A stretch of DNA of 64,000 nucleotides from Actinokineospora auranticolor (GTDB taxonomy: Bacteria; Actinomycetota; Actinomycetes; Mycobacteriales; Pseudonocardiaceae): the NCBI RefSeq assembly GCF_002934265.1, contig NZ_PTIX01000004.1, positions 434,001 to 498,000 of the forward strand, in the 5' to 3' direction. Of this stretch, positions 34,615 to 43,150 are shown one piece after another. Numbering within the stretch: position 1 is the stretch's first letter; each line of letters opens with the position of its first letter. The notes under the pieces are model-generated. The model did not search any database and was not told where the DNA came from. It saw nothing but the letters and a program-made list of their open reading frames with translations. The position numbers and the translations under genes were made by a program.

Positions 34615-35277
34615 ATGGCGGAGCGGGTTATCCGGGTCGTGGTTGTGGATGACGAGCCGATGGTGTGCGCGCACCTGCGCACGATTTTGAGTTCCGCTGT
34701 GGACATCGACGTGGTGGACCTGGCGCAGGACGGGGCGGCGGCGGTTGAGGCGGTCATGCGGCACAGACCGCACGTGGTGTTGATGGACCTGCGGATGCCC
34801 GGTGTGGACGGGCTTACCGCGATCGAGCGCATCACGCGGCTGCCTGCCCCGCCCGCGGTGGTGGCGTTGACGACGTTCGACGCGGACCAGTACGTGATCC
34901 GGGCGTTGCGGGCGGGGGCGGCCGGTTTCCTGGTGAAAACGACACCGCCGGAGGACCTGATCGGCCTGGTGCGGGTGGCCGCCGACGGCCACACCGTGCT
35001 GTCACCCGCCGCGACCCGCCGGCTGGTGGCGGCGCAGGCCGGGGAACAGGCAGCCCGCGAACGCGCCCTGCGGCGGGTGCGGGAGCTGACCGAACGGGAG
35101 ACCGAGGTGCTGTCCGCCCTGGGGGAGGGCCTGTCCAACGCCCAGATCGCCACCCGCCTCTCGCTGAGCGAGGCCACGGTCAAGAGCTACGTCTCCCGCA
35201 TGCTCGTCAAACTCGACTGCGCCAACCGCACCCAAGCCGGCCTCCTCGCCTACGACGCGGGCCTGGCCACCCGCTGA
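34615..35277 (+). CDS. NarL/LuxR-family response regulator
   Basis: A 220-residue regulator. The receiver domain has acidic residues Asp12/Asp13 (VVDDEPMV), phospho-acceptor Asp58 (VVLMDLRMPGVDGL) and the conserved Lys in GFLVKTTPPEDL. The LuxR-type HTH lies at about 152-215 (LTERETEVLSALGEGLSNAQIATRLSLSEATVKSYVSRMLVKL). It begins directly after the kinase stop and is its cognate partner. Target genes are not evident. Confidence 0.93.
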   Translation: MAERVIRVVVVDDEPMVCAHLRTILSSAVDIDVVDLAQDGAAAVEAVMRHRPHVVLMDLRMPGVDGLTAIERITRLPAPPAVVALTTFDADQYVIRALRAGAAGFLVKTTPPEDLIGLVRVAADGHTVLSPAATRRLVAAQAGEQAARERALRRVRELTERETEVLSALGEGLSNAQIATRLSLSEATVKSYVSRMLVKLDCANRTQAGLLAYDAGLATR

Positions 35278-35364
35278 CCCGCGTCGGGTTGCGTTCTGCC
35301 GCTTCGGGTTGTTGGCCCGTTGTCCACATCCGATGGGCTGTCCACAGACACGCGCCGCTCGCTT

Positions 35365-35556
35365 TCGTCTCCACGCGGCCGTGAATAGCCTTGAAAGTAG
35401 GGTGGTGGTCCCGTTGGTCCCGCGTTGCCGGGGAGAGTGCAGGTCGCAGAAACAGACGGGCATGCCGGTCGCTGTGGTGAACGTGGCGTGGTCGGTCATC
35501 TCGCCGCCCTGATCCCAGGTCGACGATTTCCGGAGGAACTCCGGTGCGGTCTTCGT
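35365..35556 (-). pseudogene. IS30-family transposase fragment
   Basis: A translated stretch reads EFLRKSSTWDQGGEM, TTATGMPVCFCD, LHSPRQRGTNG. This is recognisable as the C-terminal catalytic region of IS30 transposases (consensus TWDQGKEM, YFCDPHSPWQRGSNENTNG). The E of the DDE triad region is degraded after GTNG, and both ends of the gene are missing; no inverted repeats are seen. It is therefore a small relic in the 390-bp gap between the response regulator and the acetyltransferase. Confidence 0.8.
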
Positions 35557-35665
35557 TTGTTCGCCAACAACATCGCGACCCGGTCGGCGAGTGCCTGGTC
35601 TGGTCACATGAGCCGCCCGGATACCCGGCCGTTGTCCGAGACCCACCTCGCGGCGACCAGGTGGG

Positions 35666-36079
35666 TCAGCGGTTCGGGGTGCGGACCAGGACGGTGGAGT
35701 CCGGGGTCGTGAAGCCGAACTGGTGGTAGAGGGTGTGGGCGTCGCTGGTGTGCAGCATCCAGCGGAACCCGCTGCCCGGGCCCTCGTCGATCATGGTGCG
35801 GACCAGGGCTTTGCCCAGGCCGTTGCCGCGGTCCGCGGACAGGACGAAGACGTCGGCCAGGTAGGCCAGGGCGACGCCGTCCGAAACGGCTCGGGCGAAG
35901 CCGACCTGGGCGCCGGTTTCCCGGTTGTACGCGCCCACCACCCGCCACGCGGAGGCCAGTTGGGCCTCCAGGTCCGCGCGGGTTCGGGTGCGGCCCCAGT
36001 ACGCCTCGGTGGACAGGTAGGCCCAGACCGCGTCCACATCGATCCGGTCGGGGTCGTCGTCGAGGTCGTAGGTGGTCAT
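35666..36079 (-). CDS. GNAT family N-acetyltransferase
   Basis: A 137-residue GNAT enzyme. The acetyl-CoA binding motif A is LADVFVLSADRGNGLGKALVRTMID, with the RxxGxG pattern RGNGLG. The C-terminal strand with HTLYHQFGFTTP is typical. The subgroup resembles small actinobacterial acetyltransferases of unknown substrate. It ends near the IS30 relic and starts nine bases before the AraC-family gene's stop, on the same strand, so they are probably one operon. Confidence 0.88.
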   Translation of the reverse strand: MTTYDLDDDPDRIDVDAVWAYLSTEAYWGRTRTRADLEAQLASAWRVVGAYNRETGAQVGFARAVSDGVALAYLADVFVLSADRGNGLGKALVRTMIDEGPGSGFRWMLHTSDAHTLYHQFGFTTPDSTVLVRTPNR

Positions 36080-36088
36080 GGGACCAAC

Positions 36089-36853
36089 CTATCCGGCGGC
36101 GTAGCGGGCGGGGGAGGTGCCGATCGTGGCGGTGAACTCACGGGTGAAGTGGGCCTGGTCGCTGTAGCCGAGTTCGGCGGCGAGGGCCGCCCAGTCGACC
36201 GGGCCGCCCGCGTCGGCGCGGGCGGCGGCCTCGTGCAGGCGGTGGCGGCGGATGACCCACTTCGGGCCCACGCCGACGTAGTCGTTGAACAGCCGTTGCA
36301 GGGCGCGCACCGTCAGGCCCGAGGTGCGGGCCAGGTGGTCGACCCGGGTCAGGGACAGGTCGGACTGGATGCGGCCGACCAGCTCCCGCACCCGCTCGAC
36401 CGCCGGGTCGGGGGCGGGCAGCCGCGGCAGCAGCAGGGCCTCGACCTCGGCGACCAAGCCCGCGTCGTCGGCGGCGTCCAGGACGGCTTTCTCCGCGCCT
36501 TCGAACCCGAACAGCTCACCGGCCGCCAGCGTGCGGTCGGTCAGGTCGGCGACCCGGCCGCCCAGCCACGGCCGGAACCCGCCCGGGTGGAACCGCACGC
36601 CGATCGCCCGTTCCCGGCCCACCAGCCGCCGCTCGAACAGGCCGAGGTGGACGCCGTGCACCAGCGCGCCGTCGGGCTCGAACACGAGGTGCACGTTGGG
36701 GTGCGGCACGACCCGCTGCGCGAAGGGCTCGTCGAGGTCCCAGGAGACGATCCAGTGGTACTCCACGAACCCGGCCAGCGCGGCCGACGGCGCGGCGGTG
36801 CGCAGGCGGAACTTCGTCCGCCCCTCCCGCTCGTGCAGCACACCCCTGGGCAC
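36089..36853 (-). CDS. AraC-family transcriptional regulator
   Basis: A 254-residue regulator. The N-terminal half is a ligand or unknown domain of the DUF6597 type (LAGFVEYHWIVSWDLDEPFAQRVVPHPNVHLVFEPDGALVHGV). The C-terminal HTH_18 has SLTRVDHLARTSGLTVRALQRLFNDYVGVGPKWVIRRHRLHEA and LAAELGYSDQAHFTREFTATIGTSPARYAAG. The start is uncertain. GTG 36853 gives the common PRGVL beginning, while ATG 36919 would overlap the start codon of the divergent gene. Probably cotranscribed with the acetyltransferase. Confidence 0.87.
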   Translation of the reverse strand: MPRGVLHEREGRTKFRLRTAAPSAALAGFVEYHWIVSWDLDEPFAQRVVPHPNVHLVFEPDGALVHGVHLGLFERRLVGRERAIGVRFHPGGFRPWLGGRVADLTDRTLAAGELFGFEGAEKAVLDAADDAGLVAEVEALLLPRLPAPDPAVERVRELVGRIQSDLSLTRVDHLARTSGLTVRALQRLFNDYVGVGPKWVIRRHRLHEAAARADAGGPVDWAALAAELGYSDQAHFTREFTATIGTSPARYAAG

Positions 36854-36917
36854 GCCCCACGGTAACCGACGCGTTTGTTCAATACGCGGGGTCGGGAGGT
36901 CGGTACGTTCGCCCGTC

Positions 36918-37481
36918 ATGGACAGCCCCATGAGCCGCGCCACCGAGAGCGTGGTGGCCCTGGCACGCACCGTGACCCCGGAACAGTTCGACCGCTCGAC
37001 ACCGTGTCCCGAGTGGACAGTCAAGGACCTGATCAACCACCTCACGCTGTGGAGTGGCGTCGTCGCGGTGCGCACCGCCAACCGCCTCCCGGCACCCGGG
37101 GACGGCAGCGAGGACGAGGCGGTCGACCGCTCCGCCACCTGGCCCGACGGGTTCATCGACGGCGCCCGCGCCGCCGCCCGCGCCTGGGACGCCCCCGGCG
37201 GCCTCGACGGCGAGACCGCGATGATGGGCGACCCGCGCCCGGCCCGCTTCTTCCACGACATGCTCCTGGCCGAGCTCGTCCTGCACGGCTGGGACCTCGC
37301 CACCGCCACCGGCCACGAGTTCACCGTCGACGACGACGTCGCCGAACTCGCCCGCGCGAGCACCGCCGCCATGGCCGAACAGGGCCGCGAGTGGGGCGTG
37401 TTCGGCGCCGAGGTGGCGGTCCCGGAGGACGCGCCGGTCCTGCACCGCGCCCTCGCGATCAGCGGCCGCGACCCGCGCTAG
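36918..37481 (+). CDS. TIGR03086/maleylpyruvate isomerase-like metal-binding protein
   Basis: A 187-residue DinB-like four-helix protein of the TIGR03086 family. The N-terminal helix with LARTVTPEQFDRSTPCPEWTVKDLINHL carries the metal-binding His, and LLAELVLHGWDLATATG the second. Proteins of this type bind a divalent metal and may use mycothiol, which fits an actinobacterium. The substrate is unknown. Divergent from the AraC-type regulator, which may control it. Confidence 0.87.
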   Translation: MDSPMSRATESVVALARTVTPEQFDRSTPCPEWTVKDLINHLTLWSGVVAVRTANRLPAPGDGSEDEAVDRSATWPDGFIDGARAAARAWDAPGGLDGETAMMGDPRPARFFHDMLLAELVLHGWDLATATGHEFTVDDDVAELARASTAAMAEQGREWGVFGAEVAVPEDAPVLHRALAISGRDPR

Positions 37482-37519
37482 CCGTTTCGGCCGGGCCGAG
37501 GTGGTGGCACGCTCCAGCC

Positions 37520-38569
37520 ATGGACTGTGACGTGGTCGTGGTCGGCGGCGGGATCGCCGGGGTGTCGGTGGCGGCGGAACTGGCTGGTGAGCGGTCGGTT
37601 CTGCTGGTGGAGGGGGAGTCCGAGCTGGCCCGGCACACCACCGGCCGGTCGGCCGCGGTGTACCTGCCCAGCTTCGGCGGTCCGGTCGTGCACAACCTGA
37701 CGTTGGCCAGCAGACCACTGTTCGGCGACGTGCTGCGGGCGCGATCCCTGCTCTGGCTCGACACCGGCGGCGGTGGCCTCGACGAGGTCGTGGCGACGGG
37801 CGAGGCCGTGGAGATCACCGTCGCCGAGGCGCTGGAGCTGAGCCCGGTGCTGCGCCCCGACCGCCTCGCCGGGGTGGCCCTGGACGCGGGCACCATGGAC
37901 ATCGACGTCATGGCCCTGCACCAGCGCTACGTGCGACGGCTGCGGGAACGCGGTGCGATCCGGGTCGGCGCGCCGGTGACCGCGATCCGGCGCGACGGCG
38001 GCGGTTGGCGGATCGGCCTGGGGACCGACGAGGTGCGCGCGGGCTACGTGGTCAACGCGGCGGGCGCGTGGGCGGACCGCGTCGCGCGGCTCGCCGGGGT
38101 GCCGGAGGTGGGCCTGCGCCCGATGCGCCGGACCATCGCGATCGCCAAGGGGCGCCCGGTCGATCCCCGGTGGCCGCTGGTGGGCGATGTCGCCGACACG
38201 TTCTACTGCCGCCCGGAGGGTGACGCCATGCTCGTCTCCCCGGCCGACGAGACCCCTGCCGAGCCCGGTGACGCCAAACCCGACGAGCTGGACATCGCCC
38301 TGGCGTTGGAACGGGTCAACCACTACACCACGCTGGAGCTCCGCACGGTGCGCACGGCGTGGGCGGGCCTGCGCACCTTCGCGGCGGACCGCGAGCCGGT
38401 GGTGGGGGAGGTGCCCGGGCACCCCGGGTTCGCCTACTTCGCGGGCCAGGGCGGCTACGGCATCCAGATGGCCCCGGCCCTGGCGATCCTCGCCGCCCGC
38501 CAGATCCTCGGCGAGCCGACCGACGTCCCGGCGGAGGCCGTGTCACCTGGGCGGTTCGTGCGGGGGTGA
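37520..38569 (+). CDS. FAD-dependent amine/D-amino-acid dehydrogenase (DAO family)
   Basis: A 349-residue flavoprotein of the DAO fold: GxGxxG in VVVVGGGIAGVSVAAELAGERSVLLVEGE (about 4-32), followed by RHTTGRSAAVYLPSFGG, MDIDVMALHQRYVRRLRERGA, VVNAAGAWADRVARLAGV and the C-terminal FAYFAGQGGYGIQMAPALAILAA. It resembles D-arginine dehydrogenase (DauA)-like enzymes that oxidise D-amino acids. The substrate is inferred from fold similarity only. It lies 38 bp after the TIGR03086 gene and may share its transcript. Confidence 0.88.
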   Translation: MDCDVVVVGGGIAGVSVAAELAGERSVLLVEGESELARHTTGRSAAVYLPSFGGPVVHNLTLASRPLFGDVLRARSLLWLDTGGGGLDEVVATGEAVEITVAEALELSPVLRPDRLAGVALDAGTMDIDVMALHQRYVRRLRERGAIRVGAPVTAIRRDGGGWRIGLGTDEVRAGYVVNAAGAWADRVARLAGVPEVGLRPMRRTIAIAKGRPVDPRWPLVGDVADTFYCRPEGDAMLVSPADETPAEPGDAKPDELDIALALERVNHYTTLELRTVRTAWAGLRTFAADREPVVGEVPGHPGFAYFAGQGGYGIQMAPALAILAARQILGEPTDVPAEAVSPGRFVRG

Positions 38570-39649
38570 GGGGAAGCGGAGGACCTGCGGATGGGCGGCC
38601 GGGAGGCGCGCGGCCCGGCTGTGGGCGAGAAAGCAAAAGCGCCCCGACGGGGTCCTGGCAAGCGGCGAAGGGGCCCTGCAAGGGGGAGGGGCTGCGGACT
38701 GATTGCTGGTGGGTTAACGAGCGAGGGGCGCCGGTGGGATGGGGTAGGGGGGCGGCCAGGAGGAGAGGGGGCAAGCGGCGAAGGGCTGCGCCAAGGGGGT
38801 AAGCGCCGAGGGGGTCATCGGGAGACCGGAAGTGGTGGCTGACGAGCGGAGGGGTGCGGCCCGGCGGTGGGCGGGAAAGTAAGCGGCCTCAGCGGGGTGC
38901 TGGCAAGTGGAGAAGGTGGTGTGCCCAGGGCGCTAGCGCCGGGGCCCCTCCAGGCAGGGCTGCGGACCGGTTGCCTGCGGGGCGCGCGAGAGGGAGCGGC
39001 CAGGCTGCGGCCAGGGGTGGCCGGGCTGCGGCAGAGCGAGGGGAACAGGGAAAGGGCACTGCCAGGCTCCTTGCCGGAGGGAAGCGGGCCTCAGCAGGGT
39101 GGCGGCGAATGGGTAGTGGCCGGGGGCAAGTGAAAAGGGCTCACCAGGGAAGGCGCGGGTGGGCCGCGCAAGGGCGGAGAGCAGGGGCCTTGGGCAGTTT
39201 GACGGCGGGACGGAGAGCGGGCGGCGCCAGTGGGTGAGGGGGAAGGCAGTCAGACTGCCTGCGGGGAGAGGGAAAGCACCCCGGGGCACCCGGTGGGTGG
39301 TTGCGGCAGGAGAGGCGCTTCACCAGGGCAAGGAAGCGGTCGGTGACGCCACAGCTGCGGGCGGCGGATCCGGTGTGCAGGGGGGAGCGCTTCGAGGGTC
39401 GGCATGGGCGCCCGCAGGTGGAGAGGTGAGAAGGGGTTGTCTCCGTGCGGCAGCGGGGAGGGCTGCCGACAGGGTGGAGGACCGCAGAGGAACTGCCCGC
39501 GGAGAGGGACGGCCCCATGGGGGCGGGGATCGCCGGGTGGGCCGGAAGAGGTGCGGAAACGAAGGGCTGCGGGCAGGAGCTGAGAGCCGAGGACACGAGA
39601 CAGGTGGGCGGGGGTGGGGTGACGGACTGGCTGGCGCTCGGTATGGGCG
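38570..39649. other. 1.1-kb strongly G-skewed non-coding tract with degenerate repeats
   Basis: The plus strand is far richer in G and A than in C and T throughout. No frame gives a recognisable protein; the translations are Gly/Arg/Ala-rich. Degenerate words recur: GGCAAGCGGCGAAGGG at 38657 and 38770, GGCAAGTGGAGAAGG at 38902, and the GGCCCGGC(T/G)GTGGGCG(A/G)GAAAG block near 38610 and 38860. This suggests an old tandem duplication of about 250 bp. It separates the flavoprotein gene from a regulator relic. Confidence 0.6.
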
Positions 39650-39796
39650 GTGGGGTTAGGGCGGGAGCGGGAGACCCTGGTCGCCGCGGTCGGGTACGCG
39701 GTGGACCGGGGCTTCCACCAGCAGTGCTGGCGCCTCGCCCAGTCGTTGCAGAGCTACCTGGACAGCGTCGGCAGGCACGAGCGGACCCGGGTGGTG
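39650..39796 (+). pseudogene. Relic of a TPR-containing transcriptional regulator
   Basis: Read in the frame of GTG 39650, about 44 residues (RERETLVAAVGYAVDRGF, then QQCWRLAQSLQSYLDSVGRHE) resemble one helix-turn-helix TPR unit of large AfsR/LuxR-type regulators (typical pattern NLVAAVRLAVERGLHEQAWRLA). Nothing else of such a protein is present. It stops in a hydrophobic run and the downstream palindrome, so it is a truncated remnant. Confidence 0.5.
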
Positions 39797-39843
39797 CTGC
39801 TGTGGGTCGTTGCGGTGGGCGTGTTTCTGTTTCTGGGCAAAGC

Positions 39844-39877
39844 GAAAGGGCCGCCGACTCGAGTCGGCGGCCCTTTC
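39844..39877. terminator. Perfect 34-bp palindromic terminator
   Basis: GAAAGGGCCGCCGACTC is immediately followed by its reverse complement, with no spacer. It lies 12 bases downstream of the stop of the Asp-rich secreted protein gene (minus strand). The A/T ends give a short T-run on both strands, so it can work in both directions. Confidence 0.85.
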
Positions 39878-39889
39878 GGTGGACTTGGG

Positions 39890-40696
39890 TCAGCGGCGGG
39901 TGCCGTTGTTGTCCGCGGTGGTGTCGTTGCCGGTCAGGGTGGACACGGTGTCGTTGACCAGGTCGGTCACCGGGCTGGTGACGGTGTTCAGGTCCGTGGC
40001 GGCCGAGGTGTCGGCGGCGTCCGCGACGGTGGTCTCGGTGTTGGTGGCGGCCGGGGTGGTGCTGGTGTTGGTGGCCGCGGGGGTGGTGCTGGTGGCGGTG
40101 GTGTCAGTGGCCGCGGGGGTGGTGGCGGCGCTGTTGGTGGTGGTCGCGTGGTGACCGCGCAGGTCGATGTCGAGGTCGACGTCGGCGTTGAGGTTCAGCA
40201 GGTCACCGTCGAGCAGACCGCCGTGGCCGCCGAGGCCGAGCAGACCGTCGTGGCCGCCCAGGCCGAGCAGGCCGTGGTGGCCACCCAGGTCGAGGACGTC
40301 GTCACCGAGCAGGTCGTCCAGGGCGTCGTCGACGTTGTCGAGGGCGTCGTCCAGGTCGAGGTCCAGCAGGTCGTTCAGCAGGCCGTCGTCGCACCAGTCG
40401 TCGAGGATGATCCACAGCGCGTGGTCGATCGGGATGTCCAGGTCCTCGGCGAGGTCGCCCGCGAGGTCGACGACGGCTTCCAGCTCGGCCGGGTTGTCGG
40501 CGTCCGCGAGGTCGTCGATCAGGTCCTCGTCGAGGCCTGCCACGTTGATGCCCGCGTCCTGCAGGATGTTGATGACCACCACCGGGTGCACGTCCGCGGC
40601 GGTCGACGTCTCGGCGGAGGCGGTCTGGGCGGAGAAGCCGAGCGCGACGGCGGTCGCGGTGGCCATGAAACCGAGACGGAGAAGGGCTTTGCGCAT
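39890..40696 (-). CDS. Secreted Asp/Leu-rich protein with Gly-His repeats and a Thr/Ala-rich tail
   Basis: A 268-residue exported protein of no family I know. A signal peptide covers about 1-28 (MRKALLRLGFMATATAVALG, then SAETAS-like end). The mature N-terminal part is acidic and helical. Residues about 108-136 are almost only Asp, Leu and Asn. Three 9-residue repeats follow (LGGHHGLLG, LGGHDGLLG, LGGHGGLLD), then alternating Asp/Leu strands. The last 100 residues are Thr/Ala/Asn-rich, as in stalk or wall-spanning regions. Acidic and His residues suggest metal binding. A smaller secreted protein is encoded just upstream on the same strand. Confidence 0.8.
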   Translation of the reverse strand: MRKALLRLGFMATATAVALGFSAQTASAETSTAADVHPVVVINILQDAGINVAGLDEDLIDDLADADNPAELEAVVDLAGDLAEDLDIPIDHALWIILDDWCDDGLLNDLLDLDLDDALDNVDDALDDLLGDDVLDLGGHHGLLGLGGHDGLLGLGGHGGLLDGDLLNLNADVDLDIDLRGHHATTTNSAATTPAATDTTATSTTPAATNTSTTPAATNTETTVADAADTSAATDLNTVTSPVTDLVNDTVSTLTGNDTTADNNGTRR

Positions 40697-40928
40697 TGCG
40701 GGAAGCTCCTAGCGAACTGGCCGGGTTGGACAGTGAAAGGCTTGCAGAACGATCAGTTGGTGGCGAGTCCACAAGAGAGTGGTCACGTTCGTGATCGTCG
40801 AAATCCCTCGGATGGCCCTGGCGCTGGGGGTCTTCTCGTTAGTGGGTCGGGTTTCGGTTCCGGTGGGAGGAATCGCCGACCCGCCCCGCCCACCTTCGGG
40901 TGACGCTCGACCGTGGCCCGCGTGATCA

Positions 40929-40968
40929 CGGCCGGTGCCGGGCCGTCGAACCTGCCCGGCACCGGCCG
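40929..40968 (-). terminator. Terminator after the small secreted-protein gene
   Basis: CGGCCGGTGCCGGGC (40929-40943) pairs perfectly with GCCCGGCACCGGCCG (40954-40968). It lies five bases past the stop of the 75-residue gene on the minus strand, which therefore ends its transcript before the Asp-rich gene. Confidence 0.8.
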
Positions 40969-40972
40969 CCGA

Positions 40973-41200
40973 TCACGGGGTCGGCTCGGTGCCGACGAGG
41001 TCGAGCAGCGGGCTGGCGACGTCGACGTCGCCCTCCTGGACGTTGATCACGTTGACGGTGATCGCCGGGAGCAGCGCCGGGGTGTCCGCGGTGGAGCCGA
41101 CGCCCTCGGCGGAGGCGGCCGTGGCGTTGATCGCACTGAAGCCGAACGCGGCCGCGGCGATGCCGAACGCGGCGCCGACGCGGGAAAGGTTGGTGCGCAT
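40973..41200 (-). CDS. Small secreted protein
   Basis: A 75-residue protein with an N-terminal signal peptide (MRTNLSRVGAAFGIAAAAFGF, cleavage likely after ATAASA) and a short mature part of about 40 residues with AITVNVINVQEGDVDVASPLLDLVG. The signal sequence resembles that of the Asp-rich protein downstream, and both mature parts contain a VVVINI/VNVINV strand, so they may be diverged paralogues. ATG 41200 is preferred over GTG 41218. Function unknown. Confidence 0.7.
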   Translation of the reverse strand: MRTNLSRVGAAFGIAAAAFGFSAINATAASAEGVGSTADTPALLPAITVNVINVQEGDVDVASPLLDLVGTEPTP

Positions 41201-41310
41201 GGGGAATCCGATCCTCACTACCAGGGTGCCTGACGTGTTTCAGGCGCCAGGCAGCCTGGCAGACCGCACCGCGCCGTGCGATCCACAGTGGAGTGATCCA
41301 CCTGAATGTG

Positions 41311-42936
41311 TCAGACGACCGTGCCGATGGCGCGTCCGGCCTGGCGCCCGGAGAAGATGCAGCCGCCGAGGAAAGTCCCTTCCAGGGAACGGTATCCGTG
41401 CACACCGCCGCCGCCGAAGCCCGCCGCCTCGCCCGCCGCGTACAGGCCCGGCACCACCTCGCCGCCCGCGCGCAGCACCCGCCCGGACAGGTCGGTTTCC
41501 AGTCCGCCCAACGTCTTGCGGCTCAGGACGTTGAGCCGCACCGCGATCAGCGGCCCCGCCTTGGGATCCAGCAGCCGGTGCGGCGCGGCCACCCGGACCA
41601 CCCGGTCGCCCAGGTACTTGCGCGCCCCGCGCACCGCCGTGAGCTGCAAGTCCTTGCCGTACGAGTTGTCCACCTGCTGGTCGCGCGCCACGACCTCGCG
41701 CCGGATGTCCGCGGCGGACAGCAGGTCCTCGCCGGTCGCCCGGTTCATCCCGGCCACCAACTCGTCCAGGTCTGTCGAGATGACGAAGTCCTCGCCGTGC
41801 TCCATGAACGCCTTCACCGGACCCGTCGCCCCCGGCAGCGCCCGCTTCAGCGTGAGCCGGATGTCCTTGCCGGTGAAGTCCGGGTTCTGCTCGGACCCGG
41901 ACAGCGCGAACTCCCGCTCGATGATCTTCGCGGTGAGGATGAACCACGAGTGGTCGTACCCGGTCTCGCGCAGGTGCGCGAGCGTGGTCAAGGTGTCGAA
42001 GCCCGGGTACAGCGGGTCCGGCAGCCGCCGCCCGCGCGCGTCGAGCCACAGCGACGACGGGCCGGGCAGGATCCGGATGCCGTGGTTGGGCCAGATCGGG
42101 TGCCAGTCGGTGATGCCCTCGACGTAGTGCCACATCCGGTCGCGGTTGATCAGGTTCGCGCCCGCGGCCTCGCTGATCGCCAGCATCCGCCCGTCCACGT
42201 GCGCGGGTACGCCGGTCAGCATCTTCGCGGGTGGGGTGCCCAGCCGCGACGGCCAGTTCGCCCGAACCAACTCGTGGTCGCCGCCGATCCCGCCCGACGA
42301 CACCAGCACCGCCTGCGCGGAGAGCTCGAATTCCCCTACTACGACACGGGAACTGCTCACCCCGCGCTCGACGTCGCTGGCCTCCAGCACGCTGCCGCGC
42401 ACCCCGGTGACCGCGCCGCCGGTCGTCACCAGCTCGTCCACGCGGTGCCGGAAACGCAGCTCCACCAAGCCTTTGTCGACCGCGTCGCGCACCCGCCGCG
42501 CGAACGGCTCCAGCACGCCCGGCCCGGTCCCCCAGGTGATGTGGAAGCGCGGCACCGAGTTGCCCGCGCGCTCCGCCCACCCGACGACGGGGAAGAAGCG
42601 CACCCCCTGCGCGTGCAGCCACGACCGCTTCTCGCCCGCCGCGAACTCCACGTACGCGCGCGCCCACCGCCGGGGCCAGTGGTCCTCCTCGCGGTCGAAC
42701 CCGGCGAACTGCTGCCAGTCGGCCCAGGCCAGCTCCAGCGAGTCGCGCACCCGCAGCCTGCGCTGCTCGGGGGAGTCGACCAGGAACAGCCCGCCGAGCG
42801 ACCAGAACGCCTGCCCGCCCAGCGACGCCTCGGGCTCCTGGTCCACGACGACGACCCGCTTGCCCCGGTCGGCGAGTTCGGCCGCGGCGACCAGTCCGGC
42901 CAGCCCGGCACCCACCACGATCACGTCAGCGGTCAC
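41311..42936 (-). CDS. FAD-binding dehydrogenase (KstD/fumarate-reductase-like flavoprotein)
   Basis: A 541-residue flavoprotein. The N-terminal dinucleotide motif is VIVVGAGLAGLVAAAELADRGKRVVVVDQE. The middle has VLVSSGGIGGDHELVRANWP, and the C-terminus has GLYAAGEAAGFGGGGVHGYRSLEGTFLGGCIFSGRQAGR, characteristic of the FAD_binding_2 family. It matches the subgroup annotated as FAD-binding dehydrogenase, related to ketosteroid dehydrogenases; its substrate is unknown. The start is GTG 42936 with GAGGGG upstream. Divergent from the transhydrogenase operon. Confidence 0.88.
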   Translation of the reverse strand: MTADVIVVGAGLAGLVAAAELADRGKRVVVVDQEPEASLGGQAFWSLGGLFLVDSPEQRRLRVRDSLELAWADWQQFAGFDREEDHWPRRWARAYVEFAAGEKRSWLHAQGVRFFPVVGWAERAGNSVPRFHITWGTGPGVLEPFARRVRDAVDKGLVELRFRHRVDELVTTGGAVTGVRGSVLEASDVERGVSSSRVVVGEFELSAQAVLVSSGGIGGDHELVRANWPSRLGTPPAKMLTGVPAHVDGRMLAISEAAGANLINRDRMWHYVEGITDWHPIWPNHGIRILPGPSSLWLDARGRRLPDPLYPGFDTLTTLAHLRETGYDHSWFILTAKIIEREFALSGSEQNPDFTGKDIRLTLKRALPGATGPVKAFMEHGEDFVISTDLDELVAGMNRATGEDLLSAADIRREVVARDQQVDNSYGKDLQLTAVRGARKYLGDRVVRVAAPHRLLDPKAGPLIAVRLNVLSRKTLGGLETDLSGRVLRAGGEVVPGLYAAGEAAGFGGGGVHGYRSLEGTFLGGCIFSGRQAGRAIGTVV

Positions 42937-43150
42937 GCGCCCACCCCTCACCTCCGCCGGGTCCACCAGGCGGTTTCCCGGGTGAACCATGACTTCCGGC
43001 CAGGGTACCGCCGGTCGGGCACCCGGTCCGGGCGATCTTCGATCCGGGTCGCGGGCACACCGAAGACACGGAGCGCGTTCGCCGCATCGCGGAGAGTATT
43101 GGCAACTGTGATCGTGCGCGCACCGCGGACCCAAATGGTACAACTGTACT

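Noticed and set aside
43138-43149. GTACAACTGTAC as an operator before pntAA
   Set aside because: Five-base arms are too short to claim in a 64-kb GC-rich window; mentioned only in the gene entry.
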